This document shows positions 1 through 11,378 of a stretch of 64,000 bases of DNA, piece after piece. Numbering within the stretch: the stretch's first letter is position 1; every line of letters starts with the position of its first letter. Where the stretch lies: assembly GCA_008638375.1 (NCBI GenBank), contig CM018032.1, forward strand, positions 57,851,382-57,915,381, given 5' to 3'. A program made the position numbers and the translations under genes. The notes beneath the pieces were generated by a model. That model was given only the letters and a program-made list of their open reading frames with translations. It ran no database searches and was not told the origin of the DNA. The DNA comes from Nyssa sinensis (lineage: Eukaryota; Streptophyta; Magnoliopsida; Cornales; Nyssaceae).

Positions 1-233
1 TAGAACACTTGTTTTCCTACAACTTCAAAGCAATTTGAAAGCCTTCATTCTAATTTCAGATTGTTTGTAAAATTTGTTGACTTGTGCTTCAATTTCTTTT
101 TGCAATAATGTAAAAATTTTAGTTGTGGTCGCAGAGAAATATACATAATGATAGAAACTTCGTGGACTGTGATAGAATTTTGGTTTCTTGTTTCAAATTC
201 TGTGTATTTATTTATTTTTTATTTTTTATACAG
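1..233 (+). other. intron segment of the PSP-domain gene
   Basis: T-rich, stop-containing sequence ending in a polypyrimidine run and CAG at 231-233, directly before the PSP exon. It reads as the end of an upstream intron. I see no convincing exon inside it. Confidence 0.6.
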
Positions 234-1985
234 GAGCTTGACCCACCCCCTTGGCTTAACAGAATGCGAGAAATAGGATACCCACCAGGATATCTAGGTA
301 ACTGAATTATTTATTTACTTTTTGGTAACCAACTAAATCTTTTATTTCAAATACATCTTGTAGTATTATTGTTTATTATTTATCAGCTTATATATATATA
401 TATATATATATTTGGGTTGGGGGGGGGGGGGTGGGTGGGTTCAATTTATTTATCAACTTTGAAGTTGCACTATTTCAATTTTGGAATACACGTTGTAACA
501 TATTGGTAATTAAATTTAGTCTAGTATCCCCCGAATTAGTTGTTGGAGTAGTTTTTCTGTTCCCATAGCATTTGAAGTTTGTTCTATATGTTTTCATTTA
601 CAATATTTTTGTCATATCTATTTGCATGTGGGCATTTGGGAATCTTAAAACTCAATTCATGTTGCCACCCATGTCCAACTTTGTTTATCTATTCAAAATT
701 CTGTGAAGGAGTTCTTGTTGTCTTTGGTACTTGGCATTTTGTGGTTCATATAGTGATGCAAATGATGTGTTGGGGAGATTAAAAAGAATTAGAAAACCAT
801 ATTTGATGGCAATTTTGGGATCGGTGAAATAGTATATATATATTAAAGGCCCCGAGGGGGGCGAACCCATAATTACAAAAAAGAGGATTGGCTACAAAAA
901 TTAAAGCTGAAGATCCTCCAAAAAATCTATAAATGCATTTAAATACAAGGGACTATTCTATATTCCTCTTTGAGCCAAAAGAAAACAAACATAAAAAGTT
1001 ATCTTTGAATTTCAATGTAGAGAGCTTAATCCCTTCAAGAATTCGCCTATTCCTCTCCTTCCACGAGGAGCCATCCTCCAAACCGCTCTAAGATCCCTTC
1101 TAATTTGGCTACATCCCCTAACCGTGGCAGACATCACAAAGTCAATCCCAAAACATCTCTTGCCATCTTACAGTGATCCACTGTCTCCTCCTTACACTTG
1201 CATGTACAACATCTACTTGGGAGATGGTAGCCTTTAAGACCCCACTTAGTCCCCCTTTGAAGCCATCCCTGTGCACCTTCTCATCATCAACTAACTCAGT
1301 ACATTGTTCTTTCCCATCCAGCTGTTGAATCTCCCACAAAATTATCTCCTTCGCCTTGGTGTTGCCAAATTCTCCCCCGTTCCGCTGTCTCAAATATGCT
1401 TTAAGGAGCTTCAATTTCCTGGCCAGAACAAAAGATGTTGTCCCCTTACTCTGTATCTGTAACCACTACATCATTCCGCCACTTTGTCACAAAAACTTGG
1501 AGCCTTTAGGCACATGTTCTCAAATCTAAACGGACTCTTCTCCCACCTAATTCTATTGCAGTCCAAAAGCACTGAAAGATGGTCCGAAACAGGCTTTGGG
1601 AGACAAGATTGGGCAGCACTTGGAAAAAATTCCGCCCAGGATGTAGAAACAAGGAATCTTTCTAGCCTAGGCATGGCTGGATTCCTCTTATCACTAATTC
1701 ATGTAGACCCTCCTCCCTCCTATGGCATATCAACCAGGTTGTTCTCACCTATGAATTTCGAGAAATCCTGCATTCTCCCTGAGTGTCTCCCCCCTTAGCA
1801 AATTGGATTGCACAATTCAAAGCGTGGATCATTTGCGATTTGGAATACAAAATTTAGCATTCCAATCTAAAATATCAAAAGTACCAAAAAACATACAACA
1901 AACAAGAAAATACACACATGCATCATTTGAAATTTTATTTTATAATGGCTCAGATTCATTGGAATTTTTCTAGTGTGTGTGTGTC

Positions 1986-2025
<40 letters not shown>

Positions 2026-5000
2026 TATCTTTACAAATACAATTAAAAAACATATCGCGTTCCAAAGAAGCGTACTCTAACGTACCACGTTCTATAACAA
2101 GTGTTGATCTACGTTCCCGTTCCACGTACCATAACGATCCACGTTCTAGGTAACATTGGGCCACTTATAAAACTCACCTAGTAGTACTTTTCTTGAAGGA
2201 GTGAGAGAAAAGGAAGGCGGAAGCTATAGTTGCCCGGGCAGTTTGAAAATATAAGCTCAAACTCAATTTATCAATGGGAAGGCCACTTCTTCCTCCATAG
2301 TGCAACCTTGATTTTGATGGATTGTTTCAAGTAGAATGAGGAAAGAGCTTCTAGATTTTTGTTGGATCATCATTTTATTCAGTCGAACCTCACCCAAACA
2401 AACTGTTTAAGTTCAAATACTTGGTAGAGTCTATGGTACTTCGGAATGGGTGGACAAATCATTGACAATCCAGCTTGAAGGCACAAGTATATTATTATTG
2501 AATCTCTCAGTATAGATAGTCATACTCATTGGAGAATATGATGCCATATTGACACAAGGTATTAAAGAGGCAAGAATTGTAGTCAAATTCAGCAATATTT
2601 ATTATGAAGACAATGTAATAGCTGATTATATAGGCAAATATCATAAATGTGGGTAGGACATATGATGCTGTTTATGTCAAGCAATATGTGGAGTAACTTC
2701 TGATATAGTAGTAAATTGGGGCAAGGAGGGCCATGGAAACACATAAGAATTCTTGAATGAACATACGAGAAAATGGGCAAATTGAGAATTTCACAAAGAG
2801 TAAATTAGGACCTTATGTAATCAAGAAATTTTGAGTCTTTAATCGAGGTGTTTATTTTAAATTTGCAAGCTGCTGGTGAAATTTATTATTATTTTAAGTT
2901 TTGAAGAGTCTAGTGTGTTTTGGTAATTTCTAGATTTTTTGGATGTCATGCTGTGGTTATGATCCATAGGTCTTATTTTGGATCAAATTATTTTATTTGG
3001 TTTTTATTTGGAGTTCTTGTTAGTGTAAAATATTCTTTCAAGGATTTCTAGTTTCCTATTTTTTGAACTATAGTCCCTAAGGTTCCAGGTTGAACTCCCA
3101 CCCCGAGGGCCAATTACCTATCAAAAAAATAAAAATAAAAAATCCTTGTGAAATTCTAGCGGCCTGGAAATATTGATGTAATCTCTCTTTTTTCAGTAAA
3201 GTTAAATTATGAGAATTTGATATTGTGTTTGTGTGATGTGACTTAATCCTTGCGAGGTTGATGTATAAGCTACTAATACTATTCTTCTTTTCAAGTTACT
3301 ATTCCCGACTACTATTTACAGCCCTATTTCAGCCTCTGTCAGCCCCAAAATCCTATCGTACAAAATCCTAATTAACCCTTGCCCATTGGCCTTTAGTTTA
3401 ACACTAAAAATCACAAAGTACTTGCAATCAAGTGTTTCCAGCACACTTTTTTTCTGATAATCCTGCAACGAATCACTTTTAAAATCAAGCCAATTCCATC
3501 CCTTCTGAAGCCCAAACCCTACAACCTTTCTTCAACCTTGTAAAACCTTAACTCTACAAGCCTTTTATTAATTTTTGATAAGTAATAGTTACTAAGATAA
3601 AAGGCACCTGAAGGGGGCAAACCCATATACAAGAGTAACCCACTTAAGGACTAAGGTATCCCAAAAATCTACAAAGGAACCTACATATAAGGGGAAGGCC
3701 CCTTTAGACCAAAAACAGGAGTCTCAAAAAATTATCCTTTAAGATGAAGGGGGAGTTTCCAACCCCTGCAAAAGCCAAATGCCAAATCCCCCGGGCATCC
3801 TTCTTGACCCGGCAGCCTCTCCAGTGACTGAGGAGATCGTGAATGTTGGCCGGCATCACCCAAGCGATACCGAATAGCGCTAGAACAAGGTTCCAACAAT
3901 TCAAGGTGAGGGCAGTGGATGATCCACTGATTCCACAGCACCCTTGCACATGGGGCACCTGCTCACCATATTGAAACCGTGATGTGGCAAGGTGTCTGAG
4001 GTCAGAATGGCTCCCCATGAGGCTGCCCAACAGCAAAAAGCCGCCTTTGAAGGGGCCTTTGATCGCTATATAGCCTTCCAGGGAAAGGGGTGCTCCCTTC
4101 TCCCCTCCAAGCTGTTGTAAAAAGACCTCACCGAGAAGGGGGTGAGGCCTCCAACAGTCCATACAAGGGCGTCCGACTTTCCGATGACCGGCTGGTAGTG
4201 AGAGACAGCTTCCAGAAAGGCTGCCACCTCTTGCATCTCCCAGTCATGGAAGTTCCTCCTGAAGCGCGGGCTCCACGCCACCTCGCTGCCCACCCTGGAA
4301 TAAAGGTCCGTCACTTTTGCCCCTTTGTCGTGGGACAATCGGCGCAGGTTTGGGAACTCAAGCTTAAGCACTCTGTTGCCGCACCACTGGTCCTCCTAGA
4401 AACTAACTTTGGAACCGTCACCTATAACCAGCCAAATCCTGCTTCTGAAATCGTCCACACCTCTTTGAATATAGAACCATAACCCGCACCCTATAGTCCC
4501 TGAGACTTCTCCCGGGAGCCACCTTGTCTCATCGAAGCCATACTTAGTCACTATCACCTCCTTCCAAAGCATGCTATTCTCCCCCCCAAAATGCAGTGCC
4601 GTTTTCCCAGCAATGCTTTATTGAAGACACCCAAATTTTTTACCCAAGGCCCCCCCTCTGAGAGAGGAGTAGAGACCTATCCCAGCTAATCAAGTGGATC
4701 TTTCTATCATCCTCCACCCCGTTCCACAAGAAATCCCTTTGCAACTTCTTCAGTTTCAGCTCCACCTTCTTAGGAATTGGGAACAATGACATGAAGTAGG
4801 TAGGCAAATTAGTGAGAGTGCTCTTGATTAACGTCATCTTCCCGCCCTTTGATAAATATCTCCCTTCCAGTCTGTGAGCCGTCTTTGGAAACACTCTATG
4901 ACCAGCTCCCAAATGGAGCAGGATCTTGGGTGAGCCCCTAGAGGAAGGCCCAAGTAAGTAGTGGGCACAGAGCCAATCTTGCAACCCAAAACCCCAGCGA

Positions 5001-7634
5001 GCAGCCCCAGATTATTTACATTGCCAGTTGGGATAATCTCGGATTTACTGAGATTTACCCTTAGGCCTAAGACTGCCTCAAAACACACCAAAACACACCT
5101 GATAAACTTAAGCTGCCTTTCCTTTGTATTGCAAAAGATCAGCGTGTCGTCTGCAAACAGCAGGAGAGAAATCTACAAGCCTTTTATAACCAAAACCCAC
5201 TACAATTTATTCAAGGTTTTCTAAGGCTGCCGCACTCCAATTTGGTATCAGAGCTAAAATATCCTATTATCTTCCTCACAGTTTTTTTTTTATATGATTT
5301 CTTTTCCTTCACAATGGTGATAGCTCTAGATTATGAAATCACTTTGAAGACTTTGAATTGAATAAGAATTCTGTTGAAGATGCAACTCGAGAATTAGAAT
5401 CTTCTAATTCTTGTCCAATTTCACTTTGGATGTTTTATCCTATTGAAGCTAAAGACTGCTAAGTGAATGTAGAAGAAATAAGGGTTGAGACTGGTGATAC
5501 TTGAAGAAAATATGACAAAACTTGATGTCTGCGATATTGAAACCAAAGAAGTCATAGTAGAGGAAGAGAATATCACTGAGTTTCTCATTCCTTATCAATT
5601 CAATGTTGTCCATAATCTGTAAGTCATCTCTACCATTGACTTCAAAAAAGATTTGGTTGGTAGTGATGGGAAAGATGGGCTGTGTCCGTTCTTGCTTCCT
5701 GATTAGATTTCATTAAATCCAAGTCTGATGATCTTTATTTCTTGTAATTCAGAACTACAAAACCCAGGGCACAGTTTTCTCCATTGTGGTACGAGACGAA
5801 GCATACTAATAGGAAAATCGGTAAATCGATAATTTCACATGGAGCACAATGGGACCTTCTGCCATCAAGTTTTGTGTTGAATTTCTCTCCTTAATCATGT
5901 TTTTTTTTTTTTTTAATTAGTAAGCTGTCGGTACGATTTATTATTATTTTATGAAGTTTTAAGAGTCAAGGGTATTTTTGATAATTTTAGATTTGCTAGA
6001 TATGGGACTATAGTTGTAGACCATGGGTCTTATTTTGGGTAAAATTATGTTATTTGATTTTTTATTTGGAGTCCTAGTTAGTGTAGAGCATTAATTATTG
6101 TTAAAATTTCCTAATTTTGGAATAATAGTCCTAGAAAGGGTAGGAAAACTGAGCAGCCTATAAATATTGATGCTATATTTTTTTTATTTTAGTAGAGACT
6201 TGAATTATGAGAATTTGATTTTCTGTTTTAGCAATTTGGCTTAACCCTTGCGAGGGTGAAGCAGAAGCTGTTGCTGCTCCTTCTCTTCAAGTTAACTATT
6301 CTAGAATTACTATTGACAGCTTAATTCAGCCCTATTTGAGTCCCAAAATCCTACCATATCAAGTCCTAATTAACCGTAACTCGAACAAATTGGCCTTTAA
6401 TTTAATACTGAATATCACAAAAAACACTTGCTGTCCAGTATTTCCAGCAAGTTTTTTTTTCCTCCTGAAAATAATGCAACCAGTTACTTCTAAAATCAAG
6501 CTATTTCGATTCCTTTTGAAGCCCTAACAAGCGACCTTGAGCCATCCTTATAAAACCTTAACCCTATAGGCTTTTATAACAAAACCCACTAGAAAATCAA
6601 TTCTAGACAGCTTTATTTAAGGTTTCCTAAACCCGCCCTGCATCAACATGTGAATCTGAACTTACTATGGGGAATGTGCAACTAATTTTATGTGATGTTT
6701 GGGCCCGTGCACAGTCAAGGTTGTGCCTGAGGTAGTGCTTTGCTCTAAACCAAAAGGGGAGAAAGGGGGAAAAAACAGAGCCTTTTCTACTTTTTCTCAA
6801 ATTGTGAAAAGTGAACTGGCTTTAGGGAGGAGATACATGTATAATGTTTGTTTCTACAGTTGTCACTCTTTGACTTATTTTTGTTGTTCATGTTTGGCCG
6901 CTTCACTTGGTTCAAATTCAAGTTTCATTTGTGCTCTCATTTCATTTTTTTCAGATCCTGAAGATGAAGACCAGCCGTCAGGGATTACAATTTTTGCCGA
7001 TGAGGAAAGTAAGGAAGCAAAGGAGGATGGGGAAATTCTTGAGACAGACTATCCTGAGGAAATTCTTGAGACAGACTATCCTGAGCTTCCTAGGAAAATG
7101 AGTGTTGAATTTCCAGGAATAAATGCACCTATCCCGGAAAATGCAGATGAAAGATGTTGGGCAGCTGGGTCCTCGAGTTCCAATCTATCTAGGAATCGAT
7201 CACACCGCAGATCTAGCCATTCATCACAACCTATCAGCACAAGCCAGTACCATGAGCAAAGGTGGTCCAGGGATTTCAGAGATGAAGGGCCCCCAGGCTG
7301 TGATCCGGGCCCCACCTTATCTAGTTACTCACCGAGGTATGGTGGTTATGACTCTAGTTACGCTTCCCATAATTCAAGAGCTAATAATTCGATACCAGAA
7401 AGCCCTAGTTTTGGAAAGTCCCTCTCTGACCAAGGTAGAAGGAACCCTTTAGTCCATGAAGGTTCTTCATATCATGGTTCATACGGTTCATTGCGGTACT
7501 CACCCCCGCATAGAAATTATGGCTCAGCCAGTTTTGAAGATCAGGATGATGGCAGTCGAAACTATTTCACCTCTGATTCTTCATCTCGCCATAAGTATAA
7601 GCACGAGGCGCGTTTCCATCGCAGTCAGAGGTAA
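234..7634 (+). CDS. PSP-domain / CCHC zinc-knuckle protein (ZCCHC8-like), last two exons, 5' partial
   Basis: Two exons are visible: 234-297 and 6955-7634 (stop TAA 7632-7634). The first encodes the core of a PSP (proline-rich, spliceosome-associated) domain, with motifs PPWLNRMREIGYPPGYL. It ends after the first base of a codon, and the acceptor at 6951-6954 restores frame to give YLDPEDEDQPSGITIF, which is continuous and family-like. The rest is an acidic stretch with a doubled EEILETDYP motif and a Ser/Arg/Tyr-rich low-complexity tail ending in HRSQR. Family members (ZCCHC8 in animals, plant zinc-knuckle PSP proteins) work in nuclear RNA processing and surveillance; the zinc knuckle itself should lie upstream of this window. 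The ATG at 6699 is intronic and not used in this model. The joining intron is 6.66 kb and full of transposons, but both splice sites are canonical, so the gene looks functional. Confidence 0.85.
840..1800 (-). mobile_element. internally deleted LINE (L1-type) remnant, antisense
   Basis: Read on the minus strand, about 1780-1470 encodes the end of a LINE endonuclease: GENNLVDMP in one frame, then RLERFLVSTSW and LPKPVSDH, then FRFENMCLKAPSF. Next come a linker segment (GEFGNTKAKEIILWEIQQLD, 1400-1300) and, after a jump, a zinc-binding reverse-transcriptase-tail remnant with KEETVDH (about 1200) and ERNRRILEGIKLS (about 1040). The whole reverse transcriptase core is missing. The 3' tail near 850-870 resembles that of the other LINE at 3605-3625. 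Frameshifts and stops are frequent, and I found no TSD. Confidence 0.75.
1801..2750. other. unassigned intron sequence with TA microsatellite
   Basis: A (TA)n run lies at about 1989-2022. After it, 2056-2155 holds repeated ACGTTC / ACGTACC words in both orientations (CGCGTTCC, ACGTACCACGTTC, GTTCCACGTACC, CCACGTTC). From 2160 to 2750 I recognise nothing; stops occur in all frames. Confidence 0.4.
3080..3142 (+). mobile_element. possible SINE 3' fragment in the left LTR
   Basis: About 60 bp present in the left LTR and absent from the same place in the right LTR (near 6130). It carries a tRNA B-box-like GGTTGAACTCCCACC followed by ATTACCTATCAAAAAAATAAA, a typical plant retroposon tail. Short, so uncertain. 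Confidence 0.35.
3569..5171 (-). mobile_element. 5'-truncated LINE (L1-type) with 16-bp TSD
   Basis: Inserted in the left LTR and flanked by a perfect 16-bp direct repeat, TCTACAAGCCTTTTAT, at 3553-3568 and 5172-5187. The right LTR at about 6565 shows the uninterrupted site. On the minus strand the element starts almost at the reverse transcriptase active site (LLFADDTLIFC, 5165-5130). It continues with NLSKSEIIP, TTYLGLPLGA, GGKMTLIKSTLTNLPTYFMS and FLWNG, then the zinc-binding RT domain (WTVGGLTPFSVRSFYNSL; ALFGIAWVMPANIHDLL), and a 3' tail ending near ACTTATCAAAAATTA. Frameshifts near 4980 and 4120 make it dead. Confidence 0.9.
5243..5254 (+). other. primer-binding site (initiator Met tRNA)
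   Basis: TGGTATCAGAGC, eight bases after the CA end of the left LTR. This matches the usual plant LTR-retrotransposon primer site and defines the element's orientation. Confidence 0.8.
5805..6642 (+). repeat. right LTR
   Basis: Uninterrupted partner of the left LTR; includes a TATA-like CTATAAATATTG near 6159 and ends ACCCGCCCTGCA. Its start is an estimate from the alignment. Confidence 0.65.
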
Positions 7635-8150
7635 TGGCATTGATTTAATCATAATCATAAGTTAGAGAGCACCATCAATAATAATGGGTTATTGTACAAA
7701 GATTAGATGGGCTATTAACTGATAGAACGTTAATCTTCTTACCCCAAAAATCTTATGGCTATGAGCTCACATTTTAATATGTACTTTGTAAAATATGCTT
7801 TATATCTGTTATTACTCATCTGTTTAGGGCAAGTAGCTGATAGAACTTTTTTTTCCCTCGTTTGGGGGAATAGGAAAGGAAGATCTGATACAAATTTTTT
7901 TTTTTAAAAAATTCAAGCTAAAAATTTAAAACTTAAAAAAATTATTTTAAATAAAATTTATATATTTGGATACTAAAAAATTAATATCTATTAAATAAGA
8001 TTCATATTGTATATGAGAATTAAAATAAAAAAAAAAACTTATAGAGTGAAATTTTCCATTCACATGATAAATCATCCAAAAAAGGAATGATCTTATTTTC
8101 AACTAATTTATACATTCATTCAATGGAAGAAGTTAAAAATTAACTGAGTT
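7635..8150 (+). other. 3' UTR and AT-rich downstream sequence
   Basis: Downstream of the PSP-gene stop. The first ~200 bases probably hold the 3' UTR; I did not pick a single poly(A) signal. The rest is A/T-rich and featureless. Confidence 0.45.
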
Positions 8151-9420
8151 GTTTATACTCAACATTAGATAGTGAAAATTCAGTGATCTAACGAAAAAAT
8201 ATATACTCAAACTTTAAATAGTGAAAATTTAGTACTTTTAATTAAACCATTTTCAATTTTTTCCACTTTAAATACAAAAATAGTGAGATATTTTTTTTTT
8301 TTTTTTTTGGAACTAGTTTTAGTTCAAATCATTTTTAAAGAAACAGTAAAATTTTACCATTTGAGTGAAAATAAATAAAAGCTAAAATTAGACATTGAAA
8401 TTTCATTGCTTTTAATAAAAAATAAAATCAATTTAATCCACTTTCAAAAAATAGTGAAATTTCATAGTTTCAATGTAATAAATAAAAAAACTCAACATTG
8501 ACAGTGTGAAAAAACATTACTTTAATCGAAACCAATTTTAATTTAGTCCACTTTCATAGAAATTGTAAAATTTTCACTATTTTTATCAAACCAGTTTCAA
8601 ATTTAGTTCATGTGTAAAAAAATAGTGAAATTTCACAAATATTTTCTTTTATGACCAAAATTTCACCATTTGAATCAATTTTATTTAAGTTTAGATCCAA
8701 TTATAAAGAAATAGTGAAATGTAACTAATTTTAATAAATAAGTTTCACTTCAGTTCTAGTTTTAGCAAAATAGTGAAATTTCACTATTTTAATCAAAACT
8801 AGTTTTAGTTTAATTTATATGAAAAAGAAATAGTGAAATCTCACTGTTTGTATTAAGTTTGTTGAAGTTTACTTCTCATTACAATGACAGTGATTTTTCA
8901 CTGGTTTTATTAAATTAGTTTCACTTAAGTTCCAATTTTAGCAAAATAGTGAAGTTTTTTTTTGGCTTAATCAAAACTAGTTTCATTTTAGTTCACTTAC
9001 AATTACAATGAATTAGTGAAATGTCATTGATTTTATCAAATTTGTTTCACTTCAGTTCTAATTTTAGCAAACTAATGAAATTTCATTGTCTTAATCAAAT
9101 CCAGTTTCAATTTAGTTCATGTGTAAAAAAAAAAAAAATGAAATTTCACTGTTTGAATCAAGTTTGTTTAAGTTTACTTCCAATTTTAATGAAATAGTGA
9201 AATTTAACTGAATTTATCAAATTAATTTCAATACAATTCCAGCTTAAGAAAAATACTAAAATTTCAATAAAAAATAGATTTAATTCAGTTCATCTGTATG
9301 TAAATAGTGAAATGTCAAAATGTTTGAAGAAAAGACAATAAAAAGGTGACTAAAAGTTTTATAATACACATTTTTTATTCACCGTGTACACCAATAGAAA
9401 CAAATTATAGTGAAATTTCA
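8150..9420. repeat. diverged ~60-bp tandem repeat with A-B-C higher-order structure
   Basis: Units start with ATAGTGAAAT or a variant at about 8562, 8622, 8711, 8770, 8830, 8887, 8946, 9012, 9072, 9135, 9194, 9253 and 9304; looser copies extend to both sides. Spacing is mostly 57-62 bp. Three subtypes alternate: A ends in AGTTCTAGTTTTAGCAAA, B contains AATCAAA-C-AGTTT then TTAGTTCATGTGTAAAA, C contains GTTTGAATCAAGTTTGTT. A and B recur at ~178-bp steps where complete (A 8711, 8887; 9012, 9194). The core AATAGTGAAATTTCACTATT (8769-8788) is a perfect palindrome, and 8767-8790 extends it to 24 bp. Confidence 0.8.
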
Positions 9421-11231
9421 TTACCTACGGAAAAGAGTAAAATCTCATCGTCTTTCACATTTAACAGTAACAACCTTCGTAGCTTCATGACAAAACCACA
9501 AATTTGTAAAAAAATTGTGTTCTAACACCTATTCAACATAAAACATAAACACACATCTCTGTTTATTACAACCATAAACTATAAAGAAGATGATGTCTTG
9601 ATTTTGAAATATCAAACTGATTATGATGTTTTTGGTGGTGTTTGACCAACCACTACGAGATATGTGACTTCCTTTAAAATGGTTTGATGATTGAAACTTG
9701 TTTTTAACGCAATCACCATCTTTGTTCATTACAAGCACAAATCAAAATCAGGTGTAAAAGAATTTCACAAAGACCACTCTTTTGAAAAAGATGTTTTAAT
9801 CTTTAAAAATCACACCGATTATGATATTTTGATACTTGACCAACGTAACTTATAAAGTATATACCTTTTTTTTTAGCATAATCTACATTAGTGAAACAAC
9901 AAAAATACGAAAAAGGTTTAACGACTGAACTTCTTTTCAACATTGACAGTGAAGGCGATTTAAGAAAGATTTTGTGGTCGGAACCCTAGTTTTTCCGATA
10001 CAAGAGAAGATCACAGAGACGATTGTGTATGAATGTATATTTCTATATATAAACAAAATATAAAGAGACATAAATGACTATATATATGCAAAGAATGAAG
10101 GGAGTAAAAAAGATAGAGAAAAAATATCAAATACCATACAGAATAGATTAGCCTGAAAGTGAAAACATAGAGCCCTAATCGTGAAAAGCAAGAGAACAAC
10201 TAATCAATTTATATTACATATAAGGGCAAAACCATTATTAAAATAAATACAGTTAATGACATGTTACCAAATGTAGACCTTAACTAAAATTTTTTTTGAT
10301 CAACTCGACTTATATTAAAAAAAGGTTTGAGTGTGTCTTCACGCTCCAAATGAGTCAAAAAACTGAACTCATGACTAATAATCACTAATATGTTGGAAAT
10401 TTATTTGAATAGTTATGTAGTTTCTTCATATATACTATCTTGACACTAGACTTGGACAAATCTTTAACATATGTAATATATAATAAGAGAATTACGTTAA
10501 TTTGACTCGAGTTACTTGACAATTACATAAACCTCTCTTACATTTTTTAAAATTATATTAACATTCATTTTATTATATTGACAATATATGCTATAAAATT
10601 CGTTACTAACAATGTTAAGATTTTGATTTATTTTTTTATATGATTAAAATATTCTTGTATATGTCAAAATCTTATATTGTTGATAAAAAAAATTGGTGAG
10701 AAGGTCTCATTCGATGATATTATACTCATATTTGAGCATTTCACGAGATTTACTAAAGTGGCGAATTCAGATCACAAGTATAAGATCGAGGGGCAAAATC
10801 TTAAAAATTAAAATCATAGGAGATCTTTTATAAAATTACGATAGATTATCATTGGGCAATTCATAATTTTTTTAAGAAATTGACAATAAAAAAAATAAAG
10901 AAATTTTTATATAAAAGAAAGGTAAAAAAATGTTTAGGAACTAGTTCTTAGTATGATGTGTCAGGATATAATGACATTATGATATATCATATTGAATTAA
11001 AAATACTAATTAAAGATATAAAATAGAAATACATAACATTTTTTTATAAATAAATAATATTGGCATAAGACTTTTCCACTGAATTTTCTTTTGTTGGACT
11101 ATCAAGGTTTTATGAGTAAAAAGGGTAGGAAAAAAAATGGTGGACAGAAACAAGTTTGTTGAAAGAGAGGGAGAAGGAAGTTTTTACCTGTCAATTAAAT
11201 TAGGAAACGCAAGCCTCTATCTTACTTACTA
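9421..11231. other. AT-rich intergenic region
   Basis: No gene or clear element. Short open frames here are AT-rich and unlike known proteins. The last ~300 bases are the likely TBL-A promoter. Confidence 0.5.
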
Positions 11232-11238
11232 TATATAA
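11232..11238 (+). promoter_or_regulatory. candidate TATA box of TBL-A
   Basis: TATATAA about 140 bp upstream of the chosen ATG. A CT-rich leader (CTCTCTCTCTC, 11325 on) between them is common in plant 5' UTRs. Confidence 0.4.
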
Positions 11239-11378
11239 TATAGATAGATATAGAAATCACCGTTGCTTTGTTTTAGAAGTTTGCCGCGATACGCGCATGC
11301 TTGCTCTCAATCTTCATTCATGCTCTCTCTCTCTCTCATTCAATATTCTATCTCTCTCTTTCTAGCCAGACCTCTTCA

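Larger units (their letters stand above)
2750..5234 (+). repeat. left LTR (interrupted by LINE 3569-5171)
   Basis: Matches the right LTR over its length, e.g. GGTCTTATTTTGG (2970s against 6030s), ATTATGAGAATTTGAT (3207 against 6196), and the end block TAAAACCTTAA...CTTTTAT. The start near 2750 is an estimate. Confidence 0.65.
2750..6642 (+). mobile_element. short non-autonomous LTR retrotransposon carrying a nested LINE
   Basis: Two diverged direct repeats of about 0.85 kb flank a ~0.57 kb interior: left repeat ~2750-3568 plus 5188-5234, right repeat ~5805-6642. Right after the left repeat stands TGGTATCAGAGC (5243-5254), the standard primer-binding site for initiator Met tRNA. Both repeats end in CA (5234, 6642). 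The interior has no recognisable gag or pol. The outer left edge and its TSD could not be fixed. The small coding-less interior suggests a TRIM- or LARD-like or deleted element; the LTRs differ at many positions, so it is old. Confidence 0.7.
298..6954 (+). other. 6.66 kb transposon-filled intron
   Basis: GT at 298-299 and TTTTTTCAG ending at 6954. It contains, in order, a TA-rich stretch with a G-run (390-432), an antisense LINE remnant, an unassigned part, and an LTR element with a nested antisense LINE. From about 6643 to 6954 I see only ordinary intron sequence. Confidence 0.75.

Noticed and set aside
840..5171. The two antisense LINE pieces as one split element
   Set aside because: On the minus strand the RT piece would precede the endonuclease piece, the wrong order, and each has its own 3' tail.
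6699..6954. In-frame ATG-started extension before the second PSP exon
   Set aside because: A canonical TTTTTTCAG acceptor ends at 6954, and the join to 234-297 gives the expected PSP continuation; the extension looks intronic.
8150..9420. CRISPR-like array
   Set aside because: Units are directly adjacent, diverged and without unique spacers; the genome is a plant.
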